From positions 248,001-312,000 of the forward strand of contig NZ_JAJFAX010000004.1 in the NCBI RefSeq assembly GCF_019710475.1: a stretch of 64,000 bases of DNA. The letters are read 5' to 3'. The stretch is from Glycomyces sp. TRM65418. GTDB taxonomy: Bacteria > Actinomycetota > Actinomycetes > Mycobacteriales > Micromonosporaceae. Below, piece by piece: positions 25,585-34,864 of the stretch. The notes beneath the pieces are model-generated. The model saw nothing but the letters and a program-made list of their open reading frames with translations. It made no database searches and was not told the DNA's origin. Numbering within the stretch: position 1 is the first letter of the stretch; every line of letters begins with the position of its first letter. The position numbers and the translations under genes were made by a program.

Positions 25585-26781
25585 CTAGTGCACCTTGACG
25601 GCCTCGCCGTGGACGATGCGCTCGGACCACTGGCCCTTGGTCCGTCCCATCGCGGCCTCGGCGAGTCGCAGGCGCTGGACGTCGGAGGTGCCCGCGGGGG
25701 CGAAAATATGGTAGGCGTCCCGCAGGAACCGCTCGATCGGCCGGTCGGTGGTGAGCCCGATGGCCGCGTGGATCTCCATCGCCTCACGCGCGGAGTCCAA
25801 TGCGGACTCCACGTTGACGAGCTTGGCGTTCATCAGCTCGATGTCGCAGGGCTGGCCCCGGTCGAGCAGGTGCACCGCGTGGTAGGCGGTGATCCTGGCC
25901 GTCATGAGCCTCGAGGTGATCTGCCCGATCTTCTGCTTGATGTTGTCGAGTTCCGCGATGGGCTTGCCGTAGAGCTCCCGTCCGGACGCGTACTCGACCG
26001 TGGCGTCGAGGATCGCCTGGTGGATCCCGAGCGACACGGCGGTCAGGTTCGACCGTCCGTAGAGGATCGAGGACGAGTAGGCGACCGCGAGGCCGTCGCC
26101 CTCGTCGCCGAGCCGGTTCGCGGCAGGGACGCGGCAGTTCTCGAACAGGAGCTCCCCGAAGCTGAACCCGTGCAGGCCCATCGTGGACTGCTGCGGGGCC
26201 AGCGCGAACCCCGGCCGGTCGGACTCGACGAGGAACGCGGTGAGCCCCTTGGGGCCCAGGCCGGTGCGCACGACCACGCCGTGGAGGTCGCCCACGTGGC
26301 TGTTGCCGACGAAGACCTTGTGGCCGTTGAGGATGTAGTCGTCGCCGTCGCGGACCGCCCTGGCCCGCATGCCGAGCACGTGGCCGCCGGAGGCGGATTC
26401 GGTGACGGCGATGGTGGGCAGGCAGGCGCCTTCGGCGACCTTGGGCAGCCAGGTCTTCTTCTGCACGTCGGAGCCGAAGTGGAGGATCTTGGCGACCCCG
26501 AGCTGGGAGGCCTGCACCATCGCTCCCATGGCGCCGGAGACGCGGGCGAGTTCTTCGATGATGATGGTCTTCGCCAAGTGGCCCATGCCCATGCCGCCGT
26601 AGTCGACGGGTATGGTCACGCCGAGCCATCCCTGGGCGGCGATGAGGCGGGAGAGCTCGTGGTGGACGGTCTTCCGGGTTTCCATTTCGGGGACGCGCGG
26701 GCGGACTTCGCGTTCGGCGAAGGCCCGGACCTCGGCTCTGAGGGCGTCGTGCTGTTCAGTGGTGAAGTAGCCGGTCGTCAA
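25585..26781 (-). CDS. acyl-CoA dehydrogenase-like flavoprotein
   Basis: 398 residues with the acyl-CoA dehydrogenase fold: T-E-S-A-S-G-G-H (FAD/substrate loop), N-G-H-K-V-F-V-G-N, and the C-terminal helix R-D-A-Y-H-I-F-A-P-A-G-T-S-D-V-Q. The usual catalytic Glu before G-T-S is Ala here, and the alternative position used by isovaleryl-CoA dehydrogenase (before R in L-Y-G-R-S) is Gly. So it may be a specialised oxidase/dehydrogenase or a family member using another base. The start is TTG with AGGGGG upstream. Stands alone on the minus strand. Confidence 0.85.
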   Translation of the reverse strand: MTTGYFTTEQHDALRAEVRAFAEREVRPRVPEMETRKTVHHELSRLIAAQGWLGVTIPVDYGGMGMGHLAKTIIIEELARVSGAMGAMVQASQLGVAKILHFGSDVQKKTWLPKVAEGACLPTIAVTESASGGHVLGMRARAVRDGDDYILNGHKVFVGNSHVGDLHGVVVRTGLGPKGLTAFLVESDRPGFALAPQQSTMGLHGFSFGELLFENCRVPAANRLGDEGDGLAVAYSSSILYGRSNLTAVSLGIHQAILDATVEYASGRELYGKPIAELDNIKQKIGQITSRLMTARITAYHAVHLLDRGQPCDIELMNAKLVNVESALDSAREAMEIHAAIGLTTDRPIERFLRDAYHIFAPAGTSDVQRLRLAEAAMGRTKGQWSERIVHGEAVKVH

Positions 26782-26917
26782 CGGGTAACCCCCTGTGGGC
26801 GTGGCGCTCGCCTATGACCGCTCCGCAGCAGTCCCCACCGGTGACGAGCTGTATATGCGAGTTGTCTTCGCAGTGACTGTAGCAACGGTTACCGCAGGGG
26901 GCAAGAGACGGCAATGT

Positions 26918-26950
26918 GGACATAGTGTAGTTACGAATCAGTAACAAGAT
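26918..26950 (-). promoter_or_regulatory. promoter with operator-like dyad before the acyl-CoA dehydrogenase
   Basis: On the minus strand TTGTTA, 17 nt, then TATGTC resembles a -35/-10 pair. Between them lies the perfect dyad GTTAC-N6-GTAAC (26930-26945), a good size for a TetR-type repressor. The 391-nt gap to 27172 contains no gene. Confidence 0.4.
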
Positions 26951-27172
26951 GTTGTGTCGCAAGGGATCACGTGCAACAATGCCGATCCCGCATCCCGGGA
27001 GTGAGGGTGTGCGCACGGTCGCTGTGTGCTACAGGGGTCCGGCCCTGACCGTTATCCGGCCTTGGTGAAGCCGTTATGCTGCGTTGACTCGGGCGCAATC
27101 GTCCCATGATTGGATCAGCGTGGGGCGGCCCCGGCCCGCGCCGCACACCCATCGACCCCCATACGGAGAGCC

Positions 27173-28900
27173 ATGTTCACCATCAGTCGCAAGCGCCGCG
27201 CGGTGGCCGCCGTCGGCGCGGCCGCGCTCGCCGCGACCACCCTCGCGGTCGGCGCCTGGTCGGCCAGCGCCGGCCAGGACCACCGCAACCGCGAAGTCGA
27301 CCTCCAACTCCTGGCGATCAATGACTTCCACGGCAACATCGAGGCCTCCTCCGGCCTGACCCACCCCGTCGACGGTGTCAACGTCCCCGCGGGCGGCGCC
27401 GAGTACCTCGCCACGCACCTCGCGCAGGCGCGCGAGGGCGAGCGGTACTCGACCACCGTCGCCGCCGGCGACCTCATCGGCGCGAGCCCGTTCCTGTCGG
27501 CCGTGTTCGACGACGAGCCGACGATCGAGTCGCTCAACGCGATGGGCGTCGAGGTCTCCGCCGTCGGCAACCACGAGTTCGACGCGGGCTTCGACGAACT
27601 CAACCGCATCATCGAGGGCGACGAGGACTTCGCGGGCGCGGACTTCCCGTACCTCGGCGCGAACGTCGTCGACGAGGCCACGGGCGAGCCCGTGCTCGAC
27701 CCGTACTGGATCAAGCGCTTCCCCGGCGGCGTCCGGGTCGGCTTCATCGGCATGACCCTCGAGGGCACCGGCGACATCGTCTCCAAGTCCGGCATCGAGG
27801 GCCTGGAGTTCCTCGACGAGGTCGAGACCGCGAACAAGTACGCCGAGGAGCTCAAGGCCAAGAGCGTCAACGCGATCGTGGTGCTCCTCCACGAGGGCGG
27901 CCAGCCCGTCGCCGAGGACACCGGCCACGACTGCGAGTCCCTCGACGGCTCCGGGGTCGGCATGTCCGGCCCGATCGTCGACATCGCCGAGACCATGACC
28001 CCGCTCGTGGACATCGTGGTCACCGGCCACACCCACCAGGAGTACGTCTGCTCGGTGCCGGACCCGGCCGGGCACGAGCGCATGGTGACCTCCGCGTCGT
28101 CCTACGGCCGCGTGTTCACCCAGATCGACGCCACGTACAACAAGTTCACGAAGGACATCGTCCGCTCGACGGTGACCGGCTCCAACACCGTCGTCACCCG
28201 CGACGTGCCCGCCGACGAGGCGCAGTCCGACATCCTCGCCGAGTACGGGCCCCTCGCCGAGGAGGCGGGCGGCCGCGTCGTCGGCTACATCGCCGAGGAC
28301 ATCAAGCGCGGCGCGACCCGCGCCGAGGAGTTCCCGCTCGGGAGCCTCATCGCCGACGCGCAGCTGTGGAACACCGCGGACGCGGACGCCGGCGGCGCCG
28401 AGATCGCGTTCATGAACCCCGGCGGCGTCCGAGCCGACCTCCTCTACGACCAGGGCACGCCCGGCGAGGCGACCTACGCCGAGGTGTTCACGGTGCAGCC
28501 GTTCGCGAACTACGTCGTCACGATCGACCTGACGGGCGAGCAGATCCTGGAGGCCCTGCGCCAGCAGCTGCCGGGCGAACAGCGCTCGACCACGCTGACG
28601 CTGCAGGTCTCCGAGGGCTTCACGTACACGTGGGACAAGACGGCGACGGGCGCCGACCAGATCGTCGCGGACTCGCTGCGGCTCCACGGCGAGCCGATCG
28701 ACATGGACCGGACCTACCGGGTGACGGTGAACTCGTTCCTGGCCGACGGCGGCGACTCCTTCACCGTCTTCGCCGAAGGCGCGAACCGCCTGTTCGGCGA
28801 GCTCGACGTGGACGCCTTCGAGGACTACCTCGCCGAGTTCGGCACCCAGGCCTCGCCGATCGAGGCGCCCGAACCGGGCCGGATCGACGTCGTCTCGTAA
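27173..28900 (+). CDS. secreted 5'-nucleotidase/2',3'-cyclic phosphodiesterase (UshA-like)
   Basis: 575 residues. Sec signal peptide (S-R-K-R-R-A-V-A-A-V-G-A-A-A-L), then a calcineurin-like metallophosphatase domain with N-D-F-H-G-N, A-G-D-L-I-G-A-S-P, G-N-H-E-F-D-A-G and V-T-G-H-T-H. The C-terminal 5'-nucleotidase domain has N-P-G-G-V-R-A and the substrate-stacking N-S-F-L-A-D-G-G-D-S-F. It would release nucleosides and phosphate from nucleotides outside the cell. ATG 27173 follows ACGGAGAG. Single gene with its own terminator; no lipobox or anchor, so it is probably released. Confidence 0.92.
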   Translation: MFTISRKRRAVAAVGAAALAATTLAVGAWSASAGQDHRNREVDLQLLAINDFHGNIEASSGLTHPVDGVNVPAGGAEYLATHLAQAREGERYSTTVAAGDLIGASPFLSAVFDDEPTIESLNAMGVEVSAVGNHEFDAGFDELNRIIEGDEDFAGADFPYLGANVVDEATGEPVLDPYWIKRFPGGVRVGFIGMTLEGTGDIVSKSGIEGLEFLDEVETANKYAEELKAKSVNAIVVLLHEGGQPVAEDTGHDCESLDGSGVGMSGPIVDIAETMTPLVDIVVTGHTHQEYVCSVPDPAGHERMVTSASSYGRVFTQIDATYNKFTKDIVRSTVTGSNTVVTRDVPADEAQSDILAEYGPLAEEAGGRVVGYIAEDIKRGATRAEEFPLGSLIADAQLWNTADADAGGAEIAFMNPGGVRADLLYDQGTPGEATYAEVFTVQPFANYVVTIDLTGEQILEALRQQLPGEQRSTTLTLQVSEGFTYTWDKTATGADQIVADSLRLHGEPIDMDRTYRVTVNSFLADGGDSFTVFAEGANRLFGELDVDAFEDYLAEFGTQASPIEAPEPGRIDVVS

Positions 28901-28915
28901 TTCCCTTAGGAGATT

Positions 28916-28951
28916 CACAGCCGCCGGGGCCCGAGGTCACCGGCGGCTGTG
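28916..28951 (+). terminator. intrinsic terminator after the 5'-nucleotidase
   Basis: Perfect 12-bp stem CACAGCCGCCGG / CCGGCGGCTGTG with a 12-nt loop, followed by TCGTCTTCC. Confidence 0.75.
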
Positions 28952-29018
28952 TCGTCTTCCGTGTGGCGACCGGATAAGCTGGGTGCACCCTTGGACTTTC
29001 AACGGAGGACCGCAGGTC

Positions 29019-29861
29019 ATGGCAATGCAGAGCAGGAACTCATCCCTTCGGAACATGATGAAGACCCAGTACAACGAGCAGCACATGGGTGCCGCGTACG
29101 GGCCTTACGGACAGATGACGCAGGCCCCGCAGGTCCAGACCATGCGGATCGACGACGTCATCGTCCGCACCGTCGCCCTCGTCGGCGCGACCTTCGTGGC
29201 CGCCATGCTCACCTGGTCGATGGTCAGCAACGCGTTCGCGACGAACGCCGCCGGGGACATCGTCATCACCGACCAGTCGGCGTTCAGCACCGCCATGACG
29301 CTCGGCACCGTGGGCGCGTTCATCGGCCTCGGCGTCATCCTCTTCTCGATGTTCAAGCCGATCACGAACCCGATCATCTGCTTCGTGTACGCGATCGGGC
29401 AGGGCCTCCTCCTCGGCGGCGTGAGCGCCTTCTTCGAGGCGCGCTGGCCCGGCATCGTCGTGAACGCGCTCCTGGGCACGGTCCTGGTCTTCGCGGGGAT
29501 GCTCGCGCTGTACAAGTTCCGCATCCTGAAGAACTCGCCGATGTTCACCAAGGTCATGGTCGGCGCCGGCTTCGGCATCTTCGCCCTGATCGCGGTCAAC
29601 TTCGTCGCGAGCATGTTCGGCGCGGACCTGGGCCTGTTCGCCTCGGACGGCAACGCCAACACGCTGCAGTGGATCATCGCGATCGGCATCACCCTGTGGG
29701 CGGCGTTCTCGTTCATCCTCGACTTCGACATGATCGAGCAGTCCGCCGCGATGGGCGCCCCGAAGAAGTTCGCCTGGGCGGGCGCGTTCGGCCTCACCGC
29801 CGGCCTCATCTTCCTGTACTGGAACCTGCTGCGCCTCCTGAGCTACTTCCAGGGCGACTAG
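29019..29861 (+). CDS. Bax inhibitor-1/YccA family membrane protein
   Basis: 280 residues with seven transmembrane helices after a ~50-residue hydrophilic, Gln/Met-rich N-terminus. It belongs to the actinobacterial Bax inhibitor-1-like (UPF0005) group; the last loop carries F-S-F-I-L-D-F-D-M-I-E, whose Asp residues form the proposed pH-sensitive calcium leak centre. TAAGCT at 28975-28980 is a probable -10, placing transcription start near 28987. That rules out the upstream GTG at 28983 and favours ATG 29019, which has GGAGG at 29004-29008. Confidence 0.87.
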   Translation: MAMQSRNSSLRNMMKTQYNEQHMGAAYGPYGQMTQAPQVQTMRIDDVIVRTVALVGATFVAAMLTWSMVSNAFATNAAGDIVITDQSAFSTAMTLGTVGAFIGLGVILFSMFKPITNPIICFVYAIGQGLLLGGVSAFFEARWPGIVVNALLGTVLVFAGMLALYKFRILKNSPMFTKVMVGAGFGIFALIAVNFVASMFGADLGLFASDGNANTLQWIIAIGITLWAAFSFILDFDMIEQSAAMGAPKKFAWAGAFGLTAGLIFLYWNLLRLLSYFQGD

Positions 29862-29865
29862 CATT

Positions 29866-30162
29866 GTGAGCACTGAACTCGAGCGGGCGATCGGGCGTGT
29901 CGTCGAAGGCACGCGCCACTGGTCGCCCGCTCGCTGGTCGTCCAGGGCCGGGGCGATGCACACGCTCGTGCAGGCCCTGGCCGACATCGCCGCCGACGCC
30001 GAGGGCCAGCCCCGGCGTCCGGTCCCGCGCCTGCCGAACGACCTGCAGCTGCCCGACCAGCTTCAGGTGATCGGCCTCGACCTCCTCGAATGCGACCTCA
30101 CGCCCGAGCAGCGCGACGCCGCCGAGCGCGCGATCACGACCGCCCGGGCCGCGATCTTCTAG
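29866..30162 (+). CDS. small conserved hypothetical protein
   Basis: 98 residues, soluble and mostly helical, starting at GTG four bases after the previous stop, so probably translated together with the Bax inhibitor-like protein. It contains W-S-P-A-R-W and a C-terminal Glu/Ala-rich helix. No family recognised. Its stop overlaps by four bases with the convergent FUSC gene. Confidence 0.65.
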   Translation: MSTELERAIGRVVEGTRHWSPARWSSRAGAMHTLVQALADIAADAEGQPRRPVPRLPNDLQLPDQLQVIGLDLLECDLTPEQRDAAERAITTARAAIF

Positions 30163-32237
30163 CGGTTCCAGCCGGCCATGAGCAGGGCCGCGTCGTCCAG
30201 GGCCTCGACGAGGTTGTCCGACTCCCAGCGGAGGACGCTGCGCCTGGTGCGGGTGTCGCGGTCCTCGATCGCCGCCAGGTGCAGATCGAGCCGGTGCAGC
30301 GCCTGGCTCAGGTCGACCCCGCCCGGCGGGACCTCGCCCCTCGCGAGGGCCGCGAGCCGCAGGTACGCCGCGTCCAGCGCATCGGCGAACGCGTCCACCC
30401 CGGAGAGGCCCTTCGCCTGCTCGTCGCGGCCGAGCGTCGCGTTCACCGCCACCAGCGCCCTGCCCGCCCTCGACAGCGCCGCCTCGGCGCCGAGGGCGTC
30501 CGCCGACAGCGGGCCCGGCCCGGTCACCGGTTCGGCCTTCGCCTGGTCGGCCGCGCTGTTGAGCGCGGCCCGGCGGGCCCGGATCCGGTCGATCGCGGCG
30601 TGCATGACCTTCCGGTCGTAGTCGGCCGGGTGCGCCTGCCGGTCGAGCGAGAGCCGCGCGAAGTCGCGGTAGGCGTCGATGAGGTCCCCGAGCAGGTCCC
30701 CGAGCCGCCTCGTCTGCCACGTCGGGACGAGCACGTAGAAGCCGATCGCGACCGCCGCTCCGACGAGCGTGCACGCCCCCCGGTCGAACGCGGCGGCCAC
30801 GGGGCTCTCGCCCGACAGGTCGATCTGGAACACCGTGAACCCCGCGACCGCGGCGGCGAACACGAGCATCGACACCGGCCGCGTCAGGTACGCCACGAGC
30901 GCGTAGGCGAGCACGGTCAGGCTCAGCCACAGGAGGTCCTGCGGCAGCAGCATCCCCAGCAGCGAGGCGAGGACGACGCCGCCGGTGGTGCCGACGGCGC
31001 GCGTGACGCCGCGGGTGAGCGTCCCCGCGAAGTCCGCTTGGAGGACCAGCCAGGCGGTGAGCGGGATCCAGTAGCCGTGGTCGGTGGGCCAGGCGAGTCC
31101 GACGATCATGGCGAGGGCGATGACGCCCGCGCGGCGCAGCGCGTGGTGGACGACCGGGTCGCGGCGGTGCAGGCGGGCCTGCAGCTGCCCGAGGGCCTGG
31201 CGGGCGGCGCCGGTGGCGTGCTTGAGGGCGGGGTCGGCGATGACGTCGTCGCCGCCGGAGGTGATGCGCTCGGCGAAGCCGCCGGTCTCGTGGAGCGTGC
31301 GCAGGAGGCCGCCGATCTCGCTCGGCATCGTGCCCGTCGACGTCGCCATGGGGTTCTGGGAGAGCCCGTCCAGGAGCGCGTCCCAGTCGAGTTCGGCGGG
31401 CTTGCGGCTCGTGATCTGCTCGGCGAAGTGGTCGAGGAGCCGCGCGGCGAGTTCGAGCGCCTCGGAGTAGAACTCGACGGTGTCGCGGTCCTGCGCGTCG
31501 GCGCGGGCGCGCGCCGACGCGGTGCGGCCGATCGCGCTGGAGACGGCGTAGATCTGGCGGCGGGCCTCGAGGATCGCGGCCGGCAGCGCCCGGCGCCGGT
31601 CGAGCTCCTGCGCCGCCTCCAGCAGTGTTTCCGTGCGGAACGGCGCGTTCGGGTCGGCGGCGAGCGCCTCGGCCTCGGCCGCGAGCGCGAGCCAGGCGTC
31701 GGCGAGGGTGCGCCGGTCCTCGGCCCACCGGTAGTACGGCGGCAGCAGCGCCATCGCGGCCTGGACCGCGCCGCCCGCGGCGACGGCGAGCGCCGCGAAG
31801 AGCGCCCCCGTGGACTCGGTCAGGTGGTCGGCGAGGAAGAACATGATGCCGGACACGGTGAACGTGACACCGGCGACATGGGAGACCGAGCCGATGAACG
31901 TGAGCGTGAACGCGTACACGGCCGCGGCGGCGACGAGGACCGCCGGGTGCTCGATCGCGCCGAGCGCGACCCCGAGGACCCCGGCGGCGCCCACCACGAG
32001 CGGCAGGGACGGGCCGGTCCGGGTCCCGGGCGTGAGCATGGCGACACCGCCCAGCCAGGCGCCCATGACGGCGGCCTGGCCCCAGCTCGGGTGCCCGAGC
32101 AGCGCCACTGCGGCCATGGCCGCGGCGATGCCGCAGGCGGCGCGCACCGCCAGCACGGGCGCGGCCTCGGCGGAGGTCCACGACCCCAGGTCCCGGCCGA
32201 CCCGGCGGAAGGACTCGGCGACGCCCGGGTTGAGCAC
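30159..32237 (-). CDS. FUSC-family membrane protein (aromatic acid exporter-like)
   Basis: 692 residues with two blocks of about five to six hydrophobic helices (near residues 35-175 and 395-520), each followed by a long helical cytoplasmic part. This is the duplicated layout of FUSC/YccS/AaeB-type proteins. The second block includes [16 protein letters not shown], a conserved FUSC signature. It may export aromatic acids or other organic acids. GTG 32237 fits the length; there is no clear ribosome binding site. It is divergent from guaA with only 57 nt between them. Confidence 0.82.
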   Translation of the reverse strand: MLNPGVAESFRRVGRDLGSWTSAEAAPVLAVRAACGIAAAMAAVALLGHPSWGQAAVMGAWLGGVAMLTPGTRTGPSLPLVVGAAGVLGVALGAIEHPAVLVAAAAVYAFTLTFIGSVSHVAGVTFTVSGIMFFLADHLTESTGALFAALAVAAGGAVQAAMALLPPYYRWAEDRRTLADAWLALAAEAEALAADPNAPFRTETLLEAAQELDRRRALPAAILEARRQIYAVSSAIGRTASARARADAQDRDTVEFYSEALELAARLLDHFAEQITSRKPAELDWDALLDGLSQNPMATSTGTMPSEIGGLLRTLHETGGFAERITSGGDDVIADPALKHATGAARQALGQLQARLHRRDPVVHHALRRAGVIALAMIVGLAWPTDHGYWIPLTAWLVLQADFAGTLTRGVTRAVGTTGGVVLASLLGMLLPQDLLWLSLTVLAYALVAYLTRPVSMLVFAAAVAGFTVFQIDLSGESPVAAAFDRGACTLVGAAVAIGFYVLVPTWQTRRLGDLLGDLIDAYRDFARLSLDRQAHPADYDRKVMHAAIDRIRARRAALNSAADQAKAEPVTGPGPLSADALGAEAALSRAGRALVAVNATLGRDEQAKGLSGVDAFADALDAAYLRLAALARGEVPPGGVDLSQALHRLDLHLAAIEDRDTRTRRSVLRWESDNLVEALDDAALLMAGWNR

Positions 32238-32257
32238 GCCATCAGGGTAGCCGCGCC

Positions 32258-32294
32258 TTCCAGTGTGAGGCCGACTACCGGTTACGCTGGTGGC
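32258..32294 (+). promoter_or_regulatory. putative leaderless promoter of guaA
   Basis: TACGCT at 32283-32288 ends six bases before the ATG. TTCCAG at 32258-32263 is a weak -35. No Shine-Dalgarno sequence precedes the ATG. Confidence 0.5.
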
Positions 32295-33839
32295 ATGCGA
32301 CAAACGGTGCTGGTGGTCGACTTCGGAGCCCAATACGCGCAGCTCATCGCTCGGCGCGTCCGCGAGGCCCACGTCTATTCGGAGATCGTGCCCTCCTCGA
32401 TGCCCGCGGGCGAGATGCTCGCCAAGGATCCGGCCGCGATCATCCTCTCGGGCGGTCCTTCGAGCGTGTACGCCGAAGGCGCCCCCCAGGTCGACCCGGC
32501 GCTGTTCCAGGCCGGCGTCCCGGTGCTCGGCATCTGCTACGGCTTCCAGGCCATGGCGAGCGCGCTCGGCGGCACCGTCGCGAAGACGGGCGTGTCCGAG
32601 TACGGCGGGACCGAGATGGACGTGGTGTGCGCGTCGAAGCTGCTCGACGGCCTGCCCGGCCACCAGTCGGTGTGGATGAGCCACGGCGACTCGGTGACCG
32701 AGGCCCCCGACGGCTTCCAGGTCGTCGCCCGCACCGCGGGCGCGCCCGTGGCCGCGTTCGAGAACCTCGAATCGCGCCTCGCCGGTGTCCAATACCACCC
32801 CGAGGTGGCGCACACCCCGCACGGCCAGGCCGTGATCCGCCACTTCCTGCACGACATCGCCGGGATCAAGCCGAACTGGACGAACGCGGCGATCATCGAC
32901 GAGCAGATCGCGGTGATCCGTGAGCAGGTCGGCGACCGGCGGGTCCTGTGCGCGCTCTCGGGCGGCGTGGACTCCTCGGTGGCGGCGGCGCTCGTCCACC
33001 GGGCCGTCGGCGACCAGCTCACGTGCGTGTTCGTCGACCACGGCCTGCTGCGCGCGGGCGAGGCCGAGCAGGTCGAGAAGGACTACGCGCAGCTCACCGG
33101 CATCGACGTGCGCACCGTGGACGCCTCGGAGCAGTTCCTCACCGCGCTCAAGGGCGTCTCGGACCCCGAGGAGAAGCGCAAGATCATCGGCCGGGAGTTC
33201 ATCCGGACCTTCGAGGCGGCCGCGCGCGAGATCGCCGAGGAGCAGGGCATCGACTTCCTCGTCCAGGGCACGCTGTACCCGGACGTCGTCGAGTCCGGCG
33301 GCGGCACCGGCACCGCGAACATCAAGAGCCACCACAACGTGGGCGGCCTCCCCGACGACCTCCAGTTCGACCTCATCGAGCCGCTGCGGACCCTCTTCAA
33401 GGACGAGGTCCGCGCGATCGGCCTCGAACTGGGCCTGCCCGAGGCGATGGTGTGGCGCCACCCGTTCCCCGGCCCCGGCCTGGGCATCCGCATCGTCGGC
33501 GAGGTCACCCGGGAACGGCTCGACCTGCTCAAGGCCGCGGACGCGATCGCCCGCGCCGAGCTGACCGCCGCGGGCCTGGACCGCTCGGTGTGGCAGTTCC
33601 CGGTGGTCCTGCTCGCGGACGTCCGCTCCGTCGGCGTCCAGGGCGACGGTCGCACCTACGGGCACCCGATCGTGCTGCGCCCGGTCTCCTCCGAGGACGC
33701 CATGACCGCCGACTGGTCGCGCCTGCCCTACGAGCTGCTCGCGAAGATCTCCACGCGCATCACCAACGAGGTCGCCGACGTCAACCGCGTCGTGCTCGAC
33801 GTCACCAGCAAGCCGCCGGGCACGATCGAATGGGAGTAG
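32295..33839 (+). CDS. guaA: GMP synthase, glutamine-hydrolysing
   Basis: 514 residues, the usual length. It makes GMP from XMP with glutamine and ATP, the last step of guanine nucleotide synthesis. The N-terminal class I glutamine amidotransferase has G-I-C-Y-G-F-Q (nucleophile Cys81) and the H-P-E pair in Y-H-P-E-V. The ATP pyrophosphatase domain has the P-loop L-S-G-G-V-D-S-S. The C-terminal dimerisation domain ends K-P-P-G-T-I-E-W-E, the near-universal GuaA end. Transcription looks leaderless. Confidence 0.98.
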   Translation: MRQTVLVVDFGAQYAQLIARRVREAHVYSEIVPSSMPAGEMLAKDPAAIILSGGPSSVYAEGAPQVDPALFQAGVPVLGICYGFQAMASALGGTVAKTGVSEYGGTEMDVVCASKLLDGLPGHQSVWMSHGDSVTEAPDGFQVVARTAGAPVAAFENLESRLAGVQYHPEVAHTPHGQAVIRHFLHDIAGIKPNWTNAAIIDEQIAVIREQVGDRRVLCALSGGVDSSVAAALVHRAVGDQLTCVFVDHGLLRAGEAEQVEKDYAQLTGIDVRTVDASEQFLTALKGVSDPEEKRKIIGREFIRTFEAAAREIAEEQGIDFLVQGTLYPDVVESGGGTGTANIKSHHNVGGLPDDLQFDLIEPLRTLFKDEVRAIGLELGLPEAMVWRHPFPGPGLGIRIVGEVTRERLDLLKAADAIARAELTAAGLDRSVWQFPVVLLADVRSVGVQGDGRTYGHPIVLRPVSSEDAMTADWSRLPYELLAKISTRITNEVADVNRVVLDVTSKPPGTIEWE

Positions 33840-33891
33840 CAGCGGGCCGCTCACCGTTCGCAAGCGTCGCCGAGTCCCCGTCATCAGGCCG

Positions 33892-33903
33892 TACAGTTGA
33901 GGG
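33892..33903 (+). promoter_or_regulatory. putative leaderless -10 element (TACAGT)
   Basis: TACAGT at 33892-33897 followed by TGAGGG and then ATG 33904. The GAGGG could also serve as a ribosome binding site but is too close to the ATG. Confidence 0.5.
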
Positions 33904-34827
33904 ATGCAATACCGGATAGCTGCGTACGGGGAGGTCCGTGACGAGAACGGCCGGGTGCTGCTGACACGCAGGAAGCGCGCGGGACGTGAAGCGGGGCCGT
34001 GGCATCTGCCGGGCGGCCTCATCGACCACGGCGAGCCCCCGAAACGGGCCGCCGGGCGACTGGTCGGCGAGCACACCGGCTACGAGGTCGCCGTCGGCGC
34101 GCCGCTCGAAGCGGTCGCCGTCGCCAGACGCGGCGTCCACACCAACGCCATCGTCTACGCCGCCGAGGTCGTCAGCGGCCCCGAGGCGGACTTCGCCGAG
34201 CACGAGGCCGCGGAGTGGGTCGACCCGGCCCGGGCCGCGGCCGAATCCCATTCGCCGTTCGTCTCCGCGTGCCTCGGGCTCGCCGACGACCGGCTCGCCG
34301 GGCGCGTCGACAAGGCCCCGCAGGAGGCCCGGCCCGTCCCGCCCACGAAGGCCAAGAAAGGCCGCCGGCGCCGCGGCCAGCGCTTCGGCGCGTACGGCGT
34401 CGTCGCCGACGGCGCGGGACGGATCCTGCTCGCCCGGATCGCCGAGGGCTACCCCGGCGGCGGCACCTGGCACCTGCCCGGCGGCGGGGTCGACTTCGGG
34501 GAGTCGCCGCGCGCGGCCGTCGCCCGCGAGATCTACGAGGAGACCGGCCAGGAGGCCCTGGTCGGCGACCTGCTCAACGTCACGTCGTTCCGGCACCGCC
34601 GCGCGATCGGCCCCGAGGGGTACCCGCTCGACTGGCACGGGGTGCGCGCGATCTACTCGGCCACCGTCCCGGACCCGTCGGCCGCGGTCGTGGTCGAGGC
34701 CGCGGGCGGCTCCACCAGCGAATCGCGCTGGTGGGACGCCGCCGCCCTCGACGACCTGCCGCTCTCGGCGGCCGTCGAAGACGCCCTCCAGGTCGTGGAC
34801 CTGAAGAACCTCGCGGCGCAGGCCTGA
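33904..34827 (+). CDS. tandem Nudix hydrolase, first domain degenerate
   Basis: 307 residues with two Nudix domains. The first (residues 1-~140) has the box starting L-P-G-G-L-I-D-H-G-E but reads A-A-G-R-L-V-G-E-H-T-G, so two of the metal-binding glutamates of R-E-x-x-E-E are missing. The second (~160-307) has an intact box: P-G-G-G-V-D-F-G-E-S, then A-R-E-I-Y-E-E-T-G. A basic linker (K-A-K-K-G-R-R-R-R) joins them. Probably one active and one regulatory or pseudo-domain. Substrate unknown. Convergent with the decarboxylase gene. Confidence 0.88.
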   Translation: MQYRIAAYGEVRDENGRVLLTRRKRAGREAGPWHLPGGLIDHGEPPKRAAGRLVGEHTGYEVAVGAPLEAVAVARRGVHTNAIVYAAEVVSGPEADFAEHEAAEWVDPARAAAESHSPFVSACLGLADDRLAGRVDKAPQEARPVPPTKAKKGRRRRGQRFGAYGVVADGAGRILLARIAEGYPGGGTWHLPGGGVDFGESPRAAVAREIYEETGQEALVGDLLNVTSFRHRRAIGPEGYPLDWHGVRAIYSATVPDPSAAVVVEAAGGSTSESRWWDAAALDDLPLSAAVEDALQVVDLKNLAAQA

Positions 34828-34864
34828 GCGCGAGCGGCCCGACCTCCGGGTCTCGTGCGGCCCG

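Noticed and set aside
30090..32240. Very long plus-strand open frame over the FUSC gene, running into guaA
   Set aside because: It is an antisense shadow: the translation is rich in Arg, Gly and Val with no domain pattern, and only the guaA part is real.
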